The notes under the pieces: model-generated | The model's input: only the letters and a program-made list of their open reading frames with translations | Told to the model about the DNA's origin: nothing | Databases searched by the model: none | NCBI RefSeq assembly: GCF_003577475.1 | Contig: NZ_QPEP01000003.1 | Span: forward strand, 285,479-349,478 | From: Salinibius halmophilus | Lineage (GTDB): Bacteria > Pseudomonadota > Gammaproteobacteria > Pseudomonadales > Natronospirillaceae | DNA: 64,000 nt | Direction: 5' to 3' | In this document: piece by piece, positions 35,284 to 45,918 of the stretch | Numbering within the stretch: position 1 is the first letter of the stretch | Layout: each line of letters begins with the position of its first letter | Translations under genes and position numbers: made by a program

Positions 35284-36855
35284 TTATTCCCACTCAATGG
35301 TTGCAGGGGGTTTGCTCGATACATCGTAGGTAACGCGTGATACCTGGGTGATTTCGTTGATGATTCGGCTGCTTACTTTCTCCAGCAAGTCATATGGCAG
35401 GTGCGCCCAGCGCGCTGTCATGAAGTCGATGGTTTCAACCGCACGTAGTGCAATAACCCATTCATAACGGCGGCCGTCACCTACTACGCCCACAGATTTC
35501 ACCGGCAGGAATACAGCAAAAGCTTGGCTGGTTTTGTGGTACCAGTCGGCTTTGTGTAATTCTTCAATGAATATGGCATCAGCTTCGCGCAAGATATCGG
35601 CGTATTCTTTCTTAACTTCACCAAGAATACGAACACCTAAGCCAGGGCCAGGGAATGGATGGCGGTATACCATGTCATATGGCAAACCAAGCTCTAAACC
35701 AATCTTGCGAACTTCGTCTTTAAATAGCTCACGAAGTGGCTCAACTAGCTCCATCTTCATATCTTCTGGCAAACCACCAACATTGTGGTGAGACTTAATC
35801 ACATGTGCTTTGCCAGTTTTTGACGCTGCCGATTCAATAACATCAGGGTAAATAGTGCCCTGAGCAAGGAAATCAACATCCTTTATTTTCGCCGCTTCGG
35901 CATCGAACACTTCAATAAAGGTATTGCCAATTATTTTGCGCTTTTTCTCTGGATCGGCTTCACCTACGAGCTTGCCAAGGAATAAGTCTTCAGCGTCTGC
36001 GCGGATTACCTTAACGCCCATGTTGTTGGCGAACATTTCCATGACCTGATCGCCTTCATTTTTGCGCAGCAGGCCGTTATCTACGAATACGCAAGTTAGC
36101 TGATCACCAATGGCTTTATGTAATAGTGCGGCAACAACTGAAGAGTCTACCCCACCAGATAAGCCCAGTAGCACTTTCTTGTTACCAACCTGACTGCGCA
36201 CACGAGCAATTTGGTCTTCAATGATTTTTGCAGGTGTCCACAGGGCGTCGCACTCACAAATGTTGAGAACGAAACGCTCTAACAGGCGCATGCCTTGTAG
36301 TGTATGAGTCACTTCTGGGTGGAACTGCACGCCATAAAAGCGTTTTACATCGTTACCCATGGCTGCAATTGGGCAGCTTGGTGTGGTAGCAGTTACTTTA
36401 AAGCCTTCTGGCATAACCGATACTTTATCACCATGGCTCATCCATACATCCAGCAGCATTTTGCCGTCTGTAACATGGTCAGCAATGTCGTGCAGTAGGG
36501 TACAATCTTCGGCACGCTCAATTTGTGCATAGCCAAACTCGCGCACGTCTGAGCCTTGCACCTTACCACCAAGCTGTTCAGCCATGGTTTGCATGCCGTA
36601 ACAAATACCCAGCACTGGAATGCCCATTTCAAATACGCATTCAGGCGCTCGTGGAGAGCCTGGCTCTGGTACTGATTCCGGACCACCGGCAAGAATGATG
36701 CCGTTTGGGTTGTAGGCGCGAATATCTTCTTCGCTCATATCGAACGCGTGAATTTCCGAATACACGCCAATCTCACGAATACGGCGAGCGATGAGCTGCG
36801 TGTACTGTGAGCCAAAGTCCAAAATCAGAATGCGATGCGCATGAATGTCTTGCAT
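35284..36855 (-). CDS. guaA: GMP synthase (glutamine-hydrolysing) GuaA
   Basis: GuaA converts XMP to GMP using glutamine and ATP. This 523-aa protein has the class I glutaminase domain ([15 protein letters not shown], the nucleophile in VLGICYGMQ, and FHPEVTHT), the PP-loop [17 protein letters not shown], and the C-terminal dimerisation domain ending PPATIEWE. I set the start at the ATG at 36853-36855, which gives the usual length. A longer frame upstream lacks homology-like sequence. It follows guaB on the same strand with a hairpin between them. Confidence 0.97.
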   Translation of the reverse strand: MQDIHAHRILILDFGSQYTQLIARRIREIGVYSEIHAFDMSEEDIRAYNPNGIILAGGPESVPEPGSPRAPECVFEMGIPVLGICYGMQTMAEQLGGKVQGSDVREFGYAQIERAEDCTLLHDIADHVTDGKMLLDVWMSHGDKVSVMPEGFKVTATTPSCPIAAMGNDVKRFYGVQFHPEVTHTLQGMRLLERFVLNICECDALWTPAKIIEDQIARVRSQVGNKKVLLGLSGGVDSSVVAALLHKAIGDQLTCVFVDNGLLRKNEGDQVMEMFANNMGVKVIRADAEDLFLGKLVGEADPEKKRKIIGNTFIEVFDAEAAKIKDVDFLAQGTIYPDVIESAASKTGKAHVIKSHHNVGGLPEDMKMELVEPLRELFKDEVRKIGLELGLPYDMVYRHPFPGPGLGVRILGEVKKEYADILREADAIFIEELHKADWYHKTSQAFAVFLPVKSVGVVGDGRRYEWVIALRAVETIDFMTARWAHLPYDLLEKVSSRIINEITQVSRVTYDVSSKPPATIEWE

Positions 36856-36909
36856 ATGGTTTTTCCCATAACTAGAAGGCAGTGATGCCCCTATTTTAGA
36901 AAGAACAAA

Positions 36910-36928
36910 AGCCAGCAAGATGCTGGCT
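36910..36928 (-). terminator. Hairpin between guaB and guaA
   Basis: AGCCAGCA-AGA-TGCTGGCT is a perfect 8-bp stem. In the transcription direction it is followed by TTTGTTCTTTC, a broken U tract. It could act as a partial terminator that lowers guaA expression relative to guaB, or as an mRNA-stability element. Confidence 0.6.
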
Positions 36929-36950
36929 TCAAAATTTATAAATCTATTAC

Positions 36951-38420
36951 TTAGCCGCGACGATAGTTTGGCGCTTCACGAGTAATTTGCACGTCGTGAA
37001 CATGCGACTCCGTCATACCAGCGTTGGTAATGCGAACAAACTCCGGCTTGGTGCGCATGGTTTCAATGTCGGCGCTGCCAGTATAACCCATTGCCGCTCG
37101 CACACCGCCCATTAGCTGGTGCACAACGGTTGAAAGTGGGCCTTTTACAGCTGTGCGGCCTTCAATACCCTCGGGTACTAGCTTCTCAACACCGGCGTCG
37201 GCGCTTTGGAAGTAACGGTCACTTGAACCTTGCGAATGACCCATCGCGCCTAAAGAGCCCATACCACGGTAGCTCTTGTATGCGCGACCTTGGAACAACT
37301 CAACTTCACCTGGCGACTCATCTGTACCAGCAAACAAACCACCTGCCATGATAACTGATGCGCCAGCAACGAGAGCCTTAGCGATATCTCCAGAGAAGCG
37401 AATGCCACCATCAGCAACAACTGGTACGCCGCGCTGGTTCATTGCATTGGCAACGTCGGCAACAGCTGAAATTTGCGGGACACCCACGCCCGCAACAATA
37501 CGCGTTGTACAGATAGAGCCAGGACCAATGCCCACTTTAACGCCGTCGGCGCCAGCATCTGCCAGTGCAATGGCAGCTTCAGCGGTAGCAATGTTGCCAC
37601 CAATCACGTCTACTTGTGGGAAGTTTTCCTTCACCCAACGAACGCGATCAATTACCCCACGAGAGTGGCCGTGCGCGGTGTCAACAATGATTACGTCTAC
37701 ACCAGCTTCAACAAGTGCTTTGGCACGTGGCTCACCATCTGGGCCAGTACCAATTGCAGCGCCCACGCGCAGACGGCCTTGACTGTCTTTACATGCATTC
37801 GGGAACGCTTCGGCTTTGTGGATGTCCTTAACGGTAATTAGACCTGTTAAGGTAAACTCATCGTCAACCACAAGCACTTTCTCAATACGGTGGTCGTGCA
37901 TTAATGCTTGAATACGCGCTGGGCTCTCGCCTTCTTTCACTGTTACTAGCTTGTCTTTGCCAGTCATAATTGCCGAAACAGGCTGGTCTAGCTGTGTTTC
38001 AAAGCGAATATCACGAGAGGTAACAATACCCACAAGGTTGCCACCATCCATTACAGGCACACCTGAAATGTTATTCTCGCGCGTTAGCTTGATTAACTCG
38101 CGGATGGTGGCTGTCTTATCAATAGTAATAGGGTCGCGTACAACGCCGCTTTCATACTTTTTAACGGTGCGAACTTCACGAGCTTGATCTTCAATGGTCA
38201 TGCTCTTGTGGATAATACCCAAACCACCTTCCTGCGCCATCGCGATGGCTAAGCGTGCTTCGGTTACCGTATCCATTGCAGCAGAAACCAGCGGGATGTT
38301 AAGTTCGATGTTGCGTGTTAGGCGGGTTTTCAGCGACACTTCATTAGGAAGTACCTCAGAGTAACCCGGGACCAATAATACGTCATCAAACGTAAGTGCT
38401 TCTTCACGAATTCGCAGCAT
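36951..38420 (-). CDS. guaB: IMP dehydrogenase GuaB
   Basis: GuaB oxidises IMP to XMP, the committed step of GMP synthesis. This 489-aa protein has [18 protein letters not shown], two CBS domains (about residues 90-205, with [20 protein letters not shown]), the catalytic loop [19 protein letters not shown] with the active Cys, and GADGVKVG and MGSLGAMG. It is of full length. It lies ahead of guaA in the usual guaBA order and is divergent from xseA across a 65-base shared promoter region. Confidence 0.98.
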   Translation of the reverse strand: MLRIREEALTFDDVLLVPGYSEVLPNEVSLKTRLTRNIELNIPLVSAAMDTVTEARLAIAMAQEGGLGIIHKSMTIEDQAREVRTVKKYESGVVRDPITIDKTATIRELIKLTRENNISGVPVMDGGNLVGIVTSRDIRFETQLDQPVSAIMTGKDKLVTVKEGESPARIQALMHDHRIEKVLVVDDEFTLTGLITVKDIHKAEAFPNACKDSQGRLRVGAAIGTGPDGEPRAKALVEAGVDVIIVDTAHGHSRGVIDRVRWVKENFPQVDVIGGNIATAEAAIALADAGADGVKVGIGPGSICTTRIVAGVGVPQISAVADVANAMNQRGVPVVADGGIRFSGDIAKALVAGASVIMAGGLFAGTDESPGEVELFQGRAYKSYRGMGSLGAMGHSQGSSDRYFQSADAGVEKLVPEGIEGRTAVKGPLSTVVHQLMGGVRAAMGYTGSADIETMRTKPEFVRITNAGMTESHVHDVQITREAPNYRRG

Positions 38421-38485
38421 ATGTGAGTCCTACCGGTTGGTGAGATAAAATTTAGCGCGGCATTATACCGCTACAATCGCAACAA

Positions 38486-39901
38486 ATGAACGGCCAATGG
38501 CGCATGAATGAAAATAAAGATGTCAATCAAACCGTCCTAAGTGTTAGCCAGCTGAATCAGCAAGTGCGTATTCTGCTGGATGATGTGGTGGGTACGGTAC
38601 GCGTTGAAGGTGAAATTTCCAACCTTTCCATCCCACGCTCCGGCCATGCCTATTTCAGTTTGAAAGACGATAACGCCCAAGTTCGTTGTGCTATGTTTCG
38701 CCAGTATAGGTTACGCAGCCCAGCAGAGCTAAAAGATGGCGATAAAGTTGTGGCAACCGCGCAAGCTAGCCTATACGAGGCCCGCGGTGAATATCAGCTT
38801 GTTGTGCAGCACATTGAAAATGCTGGTTTGGGCGCTCTACAGCGCGCATTTGATGAGTTAAAAGCCAAGTTACTAACTGAGGGCTTATTCGATAGCGCAC
38901 ACAAAGCCCCCATACCGAAAGCCAAGCATTGCATTGGCGTGATCACCTCGGCCACTGGTGCAGTAATTCACGATATTTGCACAACGCTTGAGCGGCGCAA
39001 CCCACTAATTAAGGTAAAAGTTTGGCCAGTTGCCGTTCAGGGTGAAGCTGCTGTTGCTGAAATAGTAAATGCTTTAAAAGCAGCCAGCAGCGATACAGAA
39101 GTTGAAGCCATTATTATTGGCCGTGGTGGCGGCAGCCTAGAAGACCTTTGGGCGTTCAATACCGAACCTGTTGCACGAGCAATGTTTGACTGCCAGCACC
39201 CTTTGGTGAGTGCGGTTGGACATGAAACAGATGTAACCATTGCTGACTTCGTAGCTGATATGCGCGCCCCTACGCCAACAGCGGCAGCCGAGCTAGTGAG
39301 CACCGACCAAACAGTATGGCGCAGAAACCTAGTAGACTTGGCTAAGCGCTTAAAAAGCCAATACGACCGACAGTTCCAACAAAAACAGCAACAGTTAGAT
39401 GTAGCAAGCCTTGCCTTGGATAGATCTATGGGCTGGCAGATCAAACAAGCCGAGCAAGGGCTATTAGGCTTAAGCAATCGGCTTCGACACCCGAAAGACC
39501 GAGTAAAAAACGCCGAGGAGCGCTTGGATAATTTAACCACAAGGATGAGCAAGGCTATCAATGTAGCGGTAAAGTCCGAGAGCCAAGCCCTTGCTAGTTT
39601 ACAAAGCAGGCTTAACCCACAAATCATCGCCAACCTCCATGCAAACCTACAGAAGGAACTATCCCACAGCTGTGAGGCATTGGACTACGCCGTAAATCAG
39701 CAATTAAAAGGCAAACAGAGTTTATTTGTAGAACAAGTGAGAGCGCTAAATGCCCTCAGCCCGCTAGCCACTTTGGAGCGCGGATACACCATTACTACCG
39801 ACGCCCAAAACAAAGCCATCGAAAGTGCAACCAAGGTCAAAACAGGCGACAAGCTAATTGTGCGATTCAAAGATGGGCAAGTGCAAACGACGGCTGACTG
39901 A
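38486..39901 (+). CDS. xseA: Exodeoxyribonuclease VII large subunit XseA
   Basis: XseA is the catalytic subunit of exonuclease VII, which degrades single-stranded DNA. The N-terminal OB fold shows VRVEGEISNLSIPRSGHAYF and SLKDDNAQVRCAMFR. The catalytic part has GVITSATGAVIHDI, IIGRGGGSLEDLWAFN and SAVGHETDVTIADFVADMRA with the family's conserved DLWAFN, GHE.D and TPTAAAE residues. A coiled coil follows, and the end is LERGYTI and VRFKDG. At 471 aa it is of normal length. The ATG at 38486 is used; an ATG six codons later is equally possible, as neither has a good ribosome site. xseB is not in the window. Confidence 0.95.
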   Translation: MNGQWRMNENKDVNQTVLSVSQLNQQVRILLDDVVGTVRVEGEISNLSIPRSGHAYFSLKDDNAQVRCAMFRQYRLRSPAELKDGDKVVATAQASLYEARGEYQLVVQHIENAGLGALQRAFDELKAKLLTEGLFDSAHKAPIPKAKHCIGVITSATGAVIHDICTTLERRNPLIKVKVWPVAVQGEAAVAEIVNALKAASSDTEVEAIIIGRGGGSLEDLWAFNTEPVARAMFDCQHPLVSAVGHETDVTIADFVADMRAPTPTAAAELVSTDQTVWRRNLVDLAKRLKSQYDRQFQQKQQQLDVASLALDRSMGWQIKQAEQGLLGLSNRLRHPKDRVKNAEERLDNLTTRMSKAINVAVKSESQALASLQSRLNPQIIANLHANLQKELSHSCEALDYAVNQQLKGKQSLFVEQVRALNALSPLATLERGYTITTDAQNKAIESATKVKTGDKLIVRFKDGQVQTTAD

Positions 39902-39914
39902 TTTGCGATTTACT

Positions 39915-40109
39915 GGGACACCCATCGTTAACTTAACCAGGACACCCATCGATATATAATTGAGAAACCCATAGTATTGAAACCAATCGGGAGGATACGT
40001 AGGACACCCACTAGACACTATCTAGGATCACAGAGTCATGTTTTATAATTGGATTAACCATGGGTGTCCTGATTAACCATGGGTGTCCTGATTAACCATG
40101 GGTGTCCCG
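39915..40109. repeat. TGGGTGTCC-family array (3 forward, 3 reverse)
   Basis: Forward copies GGGACACCCATCG at 39915, AGGACACCCATCG at 39939 and AGGACACCCAC at 40001. Then three tandem 20-bp units ATTAACCATGGGTGTCC at about 40054, 40074 and 40094, the last ending two bases before the permease stop codon. Confidence 0.9.
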
Positions 40110-40110
40110 A

Positions 40111-41877
40111 CTACAGCGAGTACACCAAGCCAATTGTGACGATGGCGACACACCCTACTAACAGCGACATTGGAATGCCTACTTTTATAAAATCGGCGAA
40201 GCGGTAGCCGCCGGGGCCGTACACCATTAAGTTAGTTTGATAGCCCAACGGGGTGATAAAGCTTGCCGAGGCGGCGATCATGATTGCCATAACATAGGGC
40301 TCGAATGGCACACCAAGTAGCTGCGTTGTGTGCATGACTATTGGTAACGCCAGCAAAGCCGCGGCATTGTTAGTGATAACTTCTGTGAGTAGCACCACCA
40401 TTAAGTAGGTAAGAATGAGCAGAAGCCAAGCGTCTCCCCTACCCCAGCCAACTAACACTTCTGCTAATACTTCGGCAACGCCAGTTTCTTTCAGCGCGGC
40501 ACCGAGAGCGAATGAAGCAGCAATAGTAAGTAATACTGGTAAATCTAGACTCTTTTCGGCTTGCGATACCGAGCAGCATCCGGTTACAACCATACCAATG
40601 GCGCCAACCAGACTCGCTTGTAGCATACTCAACGCCCCGGTTGCGGCGGCAACCACTACCGCAAGTAACAACCCCCAGGCCAAGTATGCTCTACCATACC
40701 TTGGCGGCTCAGCCTCTAGATCGTTTACCAACAAAAAATCGCGGTTATAGCGCTGGCGAGACACGAACGCCGAGCGAGCTTCGAGCAACAGGGTATCACC
40801 AGCCGTTAAGGTAATATTCGACAAATTACCCTGCACGCGCTGGCCATTTCGCGCTACAGCTAGCACTACGGCACCATAGCGCTCACGGAATTTTGAGTCA
40901 CGGATGGCCTCGCCAATAGCCGAGCAATGTTGCGAAACCACTACTTCCACTAAGCGTCGGTCTGGGTCGTTGCGATCGATAATCGGTGTGCTATCGGTGA
41001 CCGAAGGCTCCAAGCCGTTTATGTGCAATAAGTCTGATACAGCATCCGTTTCACCAGCAAATACTAAGCGGTCACCGCCACGCAGTTCCATGGTAGGAGG
41101 CACCGCCGAAATAATATTATTACCGCGGCCAATCTCGACCAGAAACACGCGTTCCAAAGCGCGCAAACCCGCTGCTTTGATGCTTTTGCCTTCTAGTGGC
41201 CCGTTAGGGGTAACACTAACCTCAAGCGTAAACTCACGCTTGTTGGCAAACACGTGCTCAACATCGTTACGCGGTAACCACTTAGGGAAAAACCACCACA
41301 TTAACCCAATACCAGCAATCAGCACTGGAATGCCAATAGCGGTAATGTCGAACAACCCAAACCCTTCACCACCGGTAATCTGCTGAACCTGACCATTCAC
41401 TACCAGGTTAGTGCTCGTACCAATCATGGTGAGCGTACCACCCAAAATTGCCGCATAACTGAGGGGTATATAAAGTTTTGACACAGGTTGCTGAATGCGC
41501 GCGCCCCATCGTTTAACGGCTGGAATCATCGTTGCCACAACCGGCGTGTTATTCAAAAAACCACTTAACAATGAAACTGGCACAGCAATACGCAAAATCG
41601 CCGAAGCTAGGCTTCGAGGCTTACCTAAAACATGATTAACCAAAATGTCGATACCACCAGAGCCGTGCACCCCTGCAGCCACCACAAACATGGCGGCAAC
41701 GGTCACTAAACCTGGATTAGCAAACCCTGCTAACGCGCTTTGAGCATCAATAACCCCTGCCAACAACAATGCTGTCATTGCGGCTAGCATAACCAAATGA
41801 GTGGCGAATCGGGTAAAAATGAGAGTGCTCAAAGTCACTGCCACAACGGCAATCGCAAACCACGCGTGCCAAGACAT
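40111..41877 (-). CDS. SLC13-family permease with two TrkA-C (RCK-C) domains
   Basis: This 588-aa inner-membrane protein has the two halves of the DASS/SLC13 fold: N-terminal helices with SGFLNNTPVVATMIPAV and GTSTNLVVNG, and C-terminal helices with ITNNAAALLALPI and PLGYQTNLMVYGPGGYRF. These are the paired NT(P/A) and S/Y-x-TN motifs for sodium and carboxylate or sulfate. Between the halves, about residues 205-375, are two RCK-C domains (LEGKSIKAAGLRALERVFLV and the second near IGEAIRDSKFRERYGAVVLA). Such proteins are sodium-coupled anion transporters; the substrate is not predictable. It is divergent from the two-component genes. Confidence 0.88.
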   Translation of the reverse strand: MSWHAWFAIAVVAVTLSTLIFTRFATHLVMLAAMTALLLAGVIDAQSALAGFANPGLVTVAAMFVVAAGVHGSGGIDILVNHVLGKPRSLASAILRIAVPVSLLSGFLNNTPVVATMIPAVKRWGARIQQPVSKLYIPLSYAAILGGTLTMIGTSTNLVVNGQVQQITGGEGFGLFDITAIGIPVLIAGIGLMWWFFPKWLPRNDVEHVFANKREFTLEVSVTPNGPLEGKSIKAAGLRALERVFLVEIGRGNNIISAVPPTMELRGGDRLVFAGETDAVSDLLHINGLEPSVTDSTPIIDRNDPDRRLVEVVVSQHCSAIGEAIRDSKFRERYGAVVLAVARNGQRVQGNLSNITLTAGDTLLLEARSAFVSRQRYNRDFLLVNDLEAEPPRYGRAYLAWGLLLAVVVAAATGALSMLQASLVGAIGMVVTGCCSVSQAEKSLDLPVLLTIAASFALGAALKETGVAEVLAEVLVGWGRGDAWLLLILTYLMVVLLTEVITNNAAALLALPIVMHTTQLLGVPFEPYVMAIMIAASASFITPLGYQTNLMVYGPGGYRFADFIKVGIPMSLLVGCVAIVTIGLVYSL

Positions 41878-42058
41878 AAAACTTTCCTAAACGACGAAGT
41901 GTGTGAACCTTAACCTAAGTTCTTATACACGTAAAAGCACTATTTCTTAGAGCTTTATGATAAACGGAAATAAGCAAAGATAAAGCATCGCATTTTTAGG
42001 TGTCACTTGTATGGCGCCAGCTTTGAACTATTCTTTTGTTAAATAGCATGTTGAGTTC

Positions 42059-42451
42059 ATGATGACTGCGCTAACTCGAATACTCTATGTAGAAGACGCC
42101 CCCGACATTCAGGTGATCGCCAAGCTCGCGCTTGAGTCTATTGGTGGCTACGAAGTGCTCATGTGCTCTTCTGGTGCCGCGGCCCTTGCGCAGGCCCCCG
42201 CATTTAAACCTCAGTTACTGGTATTAGATGTAATGATGCCTAACATGAGTGGTCCAGAAACGCTTCTGGCATTGCGAGAGTTGCCCAACTTTTCTACTCA
42301 GCCAGCGGTATTTGTTACTGCCAAAACCCAACCCGATGCACTAGCACATTACCGCCAAGTTGGCGCGGTAGAAGTAATCGAAAAACCCTTTGATCCCTTA
42401 AAGCTCGCCGCTCAGTTGCAAGAAGTGTTTAACCGCTATGCCAGTCACTAG
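42059..42451 (+). CDS. Single-domain response regulator
   Basis: This 130-aa protein consists of only a receiver domain. The acidic pair is E12-D13 in RILYVEDAPD, the phospho-acceptor is D57 in LLVLDVMMPNMSG, and the later conserved Thr and Lys are in VFVTAKTQ and VIEKPFDP. There is no output domain, so it would act by protein contacts or as a phosphate sink. Its 3' end overlaps the histidine kinase gene by 14 bases, which makes that kinase its likely partner. It starts ATGATG; either codon could be used. Confidence 0.92.
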   Translation: MMTALTRILYVEDAPDIQVIAKLALESIGGYEVLMCSSGAAALAQAPAFKPQLLVLDVMMPNMSGPETLLALRELPNFSTQPAVFVTAKTQPDALAHYRQVGAVEVIEKPFDPLKLAAQLQEVFNRYASH

Positions 42452-44162
42452 CCAGCTACATAGCCGCTTATTCGAGCTTTCCATCGATATGTTATGTGTG
42501 GCTAACTTTGATGGTTTCCTTATCTCACTCAACCAAGCGTGGAGTGAGCACCTGGGCTGGCCGGTCGATACGCTAAAAAGCCGACCTTATATTGAGTTCC
42601 TTCACCCCGATGATATTGAGCCAACTTTAAAGGCTGCTGCCGGGCTCGCCGAGGGCGACAAGGTCATCAAGTTCACTAACCGCTATCAGCACCAAGACGG
42701 CAGCTACCGCTGGCTAGAATGGAACTCGGTAGCCGTTATTGAAGAACAACTTATTTATGCATGCGTTAGAGACGTAACCGATAGCAAGCGCCAAGCCGAT
42801 TTACAATATGAAATAGAGCAATCGCATGGTATTGGGTACTGGGAAGTGAACCTCAATAACAATACCATCAAATGGTCAGACATTACCCACAAAATTCACG
42901 GCACAGACCCAAAAACATTTACCCCAAGCATTGCTACCGCGCTGAACTTCTACGCCCCTGAAGCAAGGCCAATCATAGACCCAGCCGTAGCAAAATTAAT
43001 GGAGTCAGGCACGCCATACGACTTAGAGCTGCCGTTTCTAACAATCGACAAGAAGCCCATCTGGGTGCGGGCAGTAGGCCGAGCCGAAATGCACGATGGC
43101 AAAGTTATTGGGGTATTTGGCACCTTTCAAGATATTACGCAATCCTACTTGCAACGTGCTCAAATTAAACAAAGCGAAGAGCGACTCCGCCATTTTTTCA
43201 GCGAGGCGCCTTTTGCAATTGGGCTGGTGGATACCAAGAGTATGGTGTGGCTAGAGGTCAACAGCCAAATGCAAAATGGTTATTTGAACCCGGAACCACA
43301 GCTACTCAAGCAGTTGCCAGATCATTTGTGGACTGGCACACATGAATCTTTCAAGCAAGTACTCAAAATTGCCGATGACGAAAAGCCCGCTCAAATTACT
43401 ACAAGTGCAAACATCAAACAAAACGAAGTATGGGTATTGATATACGACTTAAGTGAGCAAGAGCGCATTGCGCAGTTAAAGAGTGACTTTATTGCTTCGG
43501 TAAGCCACGAGCTAAAAACACCGCTAACTGGCATACAAGGCGCGGTAGGGTTACTGCCGACCATGATTAAAGGCAAACAAGATGTTGATCAGCTGTGCAA
43601 CATTGCGCTAGCTAATGTACACAAACTGCAGTCTATTGTTAGCGATCTACTTGATATGGAAAAGCTCCTTTTTAAGCCGTCGGAGCTTGTTGTAACCGAG
43701 CATCAGGTTGAACCGTTTTTGCTCCAATGCATTGAAACCTGGCTGCCACAAGCCGAGCGGCAAAACTTGAGCATTAAAACTTTTTGCGATTTACCTACCG
43801 GCTTTACAGCATGGTTCGACGCTACCAACTTACAAAAAGCGCTCGGGCAACTAATTAGCAATGCTATTAAGTTTTCAGCTCCACACAGCGAAATAGAAAT
43901 ACGCGCACAATTATTGGCAAATCGCCAGTGGCAGTTAATAGTAACAGACTCCGGGGTAGGTGTACCGGAAGCGTTTGTTCCCTACCTTTTCGACCACTTT
44001 ACCCAAGCCGAAAGCGATGCTAAACGCAATTTTGAAGGCACTGGCTTGGGCCTAAGCATTGCTAAAGCAATCAGTGAAGCTCACAACGGGTCGCTAAGTT
44101 TGACTAACGCGCAACAGCCGACGGTGTTTACCATTGAGTTGCCGCTAAACCCGCTATCCTGA
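42438..44162 (+). CDS. PAS-domain sensor histidine kinase
   Basis: This 574-aa kinase has a PAS domain at about residues 10-115 (SIDMLCVANFDGFLISLNQA), a second PAS-PAC at about 120-240 (GYWEVNLNNNTIKWSD), and a degenerate third PAS at about 250-340. The HisKA box is SDFIASVSHELKTPLTGIQG with the phosphorylated His near 356. The HATPase domain has LISNAIKFSA (N box), VTDSGVGVPE (G1) and FEGTGLGLSIAK (G2). It has no transmembrane segment, so it senses a cytoplasmic cue such as redox or a ligand. It overlaps the response regulator gene, forming a two-component pair. Confidence 0.93.
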   Translation: MPVTSQLHSRLFELSIDMLCVANFDGFLISLNQAWSEHLGWPVDTLKSRPYIEFLHPDDIEPTLKAAAGLAEGDKVIKFTNRYQHQDGSYRWLEWNSVAVIEEQLIYACVRDVTDSKRQADLQYEIEQSHGIGYWEVNLNNNTIKWSDITHKIHGTDPKTFTPSIATALNFYAPEARPIIDPAVAKLMESGTPYDLELPFLTIDKKPIWVRAVGRAEMHDGKVIGVFGTFQDITQSYLQRAQIKQSEERLRHFFSEAPFAIGLVDTKSMVWLEVNSQMQNGYLNPEPQLLKQLPDHLWTGTHESFKQVLKIADDEKPAQITTSANIKQNEVWVLIYDLSEQERIAQLKSDFIASVSHELKTPLTGIQGAVGLLPTMIKGKQDVDQLCNIALANVHKLQSIVSDLLDMEKLLFKPSELVVTEHQVEPFLLQCIETWLPQAERQNLSIKTFCDLPTGFTAWFDATNLQKALGQLISNAIKFSAPHSEIEIRAQLLANRQWQLIVTDSGVGVPEAFVPYLFDHFTQAESDAKRNFEGTGLGLSIAKAISEAHNGSLSLTNAQQPTVFTIELPLNPLS

Positions 44163-44243
44163 ATAGCTCAGTATTTCCTTGCTTGGGTTAATAGCTTAAT
44201 AAGCACTACAATACAGGTCAATTATTTAACCAAGAGGTGCCCC

Positions 44244-45410
44244 ATGTCGGTTTTGGGCGATTTATCCGTTGAAGTTTTTTTAAAAGAATATTGGCACAAA
44301 AAGCCAGTACTTATTCGCAATGCCTACCCTAATTTTCAGAACCCTGTCGACAAAGAAGAACTTGCGGGGCTATCCGTTGAGCCTGACGTTGAAAGCAGAA
44401 TCGTTATTGAACGAGGTAGCGAGCAATGGGAACTCAAGCATGGCCCCTTTGGTGACAATGACTTTGCCGAGCTACCAAAGAACAAATGGACGCTATTGGT
44501 ACAGGCGGTAGACCATTGGGTGCCAGAGGTAAAAGAGCTATTAAAGGACTTCGACTTTATCCCGCGCTGGCGACTAGACGACATTATGATTAGTTACGCC
44601 ACAACTGGCGGTTCAGTGGGGCCACATTCAGACTACTATGATGTGTTTCTTATTCAAGGTGCCGGTCAAAGGCGTTGGCAAATCGATCGAGTTTGCGATG
44701 AAACGGACGAAATTTTACCCAACACCCCAGTTAAAATTTTAAAAGAGTTTACCGCTCAGGAAGAATGGGTACTCAACCCAGGTGACATGCTGTATTTACC
44801 GCCAGGCGTGGCACACAATGGTGTAGCGCTCGATGATGAATGCATGACACTTTCTGTTGGCTTTCGAGCACCAAGCGACGCCGACATTGCCTGCGAGTTT
44901 GGCGCAATGCTCACCGAACTATTACCCGACCACCATAGGTATGGCGACCCAGAGCGCGAGGTGCCGGAGCACGCGGGCATGATTGACGAAAAATCAGTTC
45001 AAATTGTCAAAGGTATCATGCAACGCCACATCGACGACCCAACGTTAATGGCTCGCTGGCTAGGCCGTTATATGACAGAACCCAAGTACGCTGATCATGG
45101 TGAACTGGGTGCCGAAATTGCCTGGTCTGAGATTGCCGAAATGTTGCAGGACAGCCATCCTGAACGCCACCCTGCTTCGCGTTTTGCAACTTATCAAAGC
45201 TATTTGTTTGTTGATAGTAAAGAGTACCTACTCGATACAGATACCAAAACACTAGCTAACTACATTGCTGACAGCCATCAAGATCTACAAAGTGAGCAGC
45301 TGTTAACCTTGGCACAAACCCCTAAAGCCCAACAATTGCTTGCCGATATGTTTAGCACTGGGGCATTGGTGTTTGTGGATGATGATTGGCAAGACGGCGA
45401 TTACGATTAG
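44244..45410 (+). CDS. roxA: Ribosomal protein uL16 3-hydroxylase RoxA (JmjC oxygenase)
   Basis: RoxA (YcfD) is an Fe(II)/2-oxoglutarate oxygenase that hydroxylates an arginine of ribosomal protein L16. This 388-aa protein has VFLKEYWHKKPVLIRNA, the metal-binding HSD in GGSVGPHSDYYDVFLIQG, GQRRWQIDR, and the second His in LPPGVAHNGVA within the cupin core. The C-terminal dimer and winged-helix region follows (GRYMTEPKY...). It is of family length. The ATG follows AAGAGGTG. Its end overlaps the start of the transglycosylase gene by 32 bases. Confidence 0.93.
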   Translation: MSVLGDLSVEVFLKEYWHKKPVLIRNAYPNFQNPVDKEELAGLSVEPDVESRIVIERGSEQWELKHGPFGDNDFAELPKNKWTLLVQAVDHWVPEVKELLKDFDFIPRWRLDDIMISYATTGGSVGPHSDYYDVFLIQGAGQRRWQIDRVCDETDEILPNTPVKILKEFTAQEEWVLNPGDMLYLPPGVAHNGVALDDECMTLSVGFRAPSDADIACEFGAMLTELLPDHHRYGDPEREVPEHAGMIDEKSVQIVKGIMQRHIDDPTLMARWLGRYMTEPKYADHGELGAEIAWSEIAEMLQDSHPERHPASRFATYQSYLFVDSKEYLLDTDTKTLANYIADSHQDLQSEQLLTLAQTPKAQQLLADMFSTGALVFVDDDWQDGDYD

Positions 45411-45897
45411 CTTACTGTTAGCAACGAGTACATTCGCGACTGAATTATTCGTTTATCAAACTGACCGCGGGCCAGTGGTGCTTACTCACGCACTGGCTCA
45501 GGCACAAGATCAAACGCCAGCCCTTGACCTAGTTGATTTAACCATTCGACGAGCCGCCCATCGCTATGAGCTCGATCCAAGCTTAATACGAGCAATTATT
45601 GAAGTGGAATCGGCATTTAACCCGCAGGCGGTATCGTCTAAAGGCGCAATGGGTTTAATGCAATTAATGCCCGCTACAGCAAATGCATTTGCCGTGGACG
45701 ACCCCTTCGACATTGAACAAAACGTGTATGCAGGCAGCCGTTTTTTTTCTGAACTGATGCGCAAGTATGGCGACCTTCGCCTGGCCTTGGCCGCATATAA
45801 CGCAGGCGAACCCGCCGTTGACGCCAGCGCCAGCGTACCTAACTTCCCCGAAACCCGTAATTACATCGAAAAAGTGCTAGCGCTTTACCAGCCATAA
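45379..45897 (+). CDS. Lytic transglycosylase with SLT domain
   Basis: This 172-aa secreted enzyme starts MMIGKTAITISLLLATSTFA, a signal peptide. The SLT domain has the catalytic Glu in LIRAIIEVESAFNPQAVSS, then GAMGLMQLMPATA, and LRLALAAYNAGEPAVD before the final helix. It would cleave peptidoglycan with 1,6-anhydro-muramyl ends. I set the start at ATGATG 45379, because a longer frame has no signal-peptide character before that point. It lies inside the last 32 bases of roxA in another frame, an overlap that suggests coupled translation. Confidence 0.85.
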   Translation: MMIGKTAITISLLLATSTFATELFVYQTDRGPVVLTHALAQAQDQTPALDLVDLTIRRAAHRYELDPSLIRAIIEVESAFNPQAVSSKGAMGLMQLMPATANAFAVDDPFDIEQNVYAGSRFFSELMRKYGDLRLALAAYNAGEPAVDASASVPNFPETRNYIEKVLALYQP

Positions 45898-45918
45898 CTA
45901 GTGCCTGAAACGGCTACT

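Noticed and set aside
37475..37490. GGGACACCCACG inside guaB
   Set aside because: It encodes the conserved Gly-Val-Gly-Val-Pro of the active-site region, so it matches the repeat by chance.
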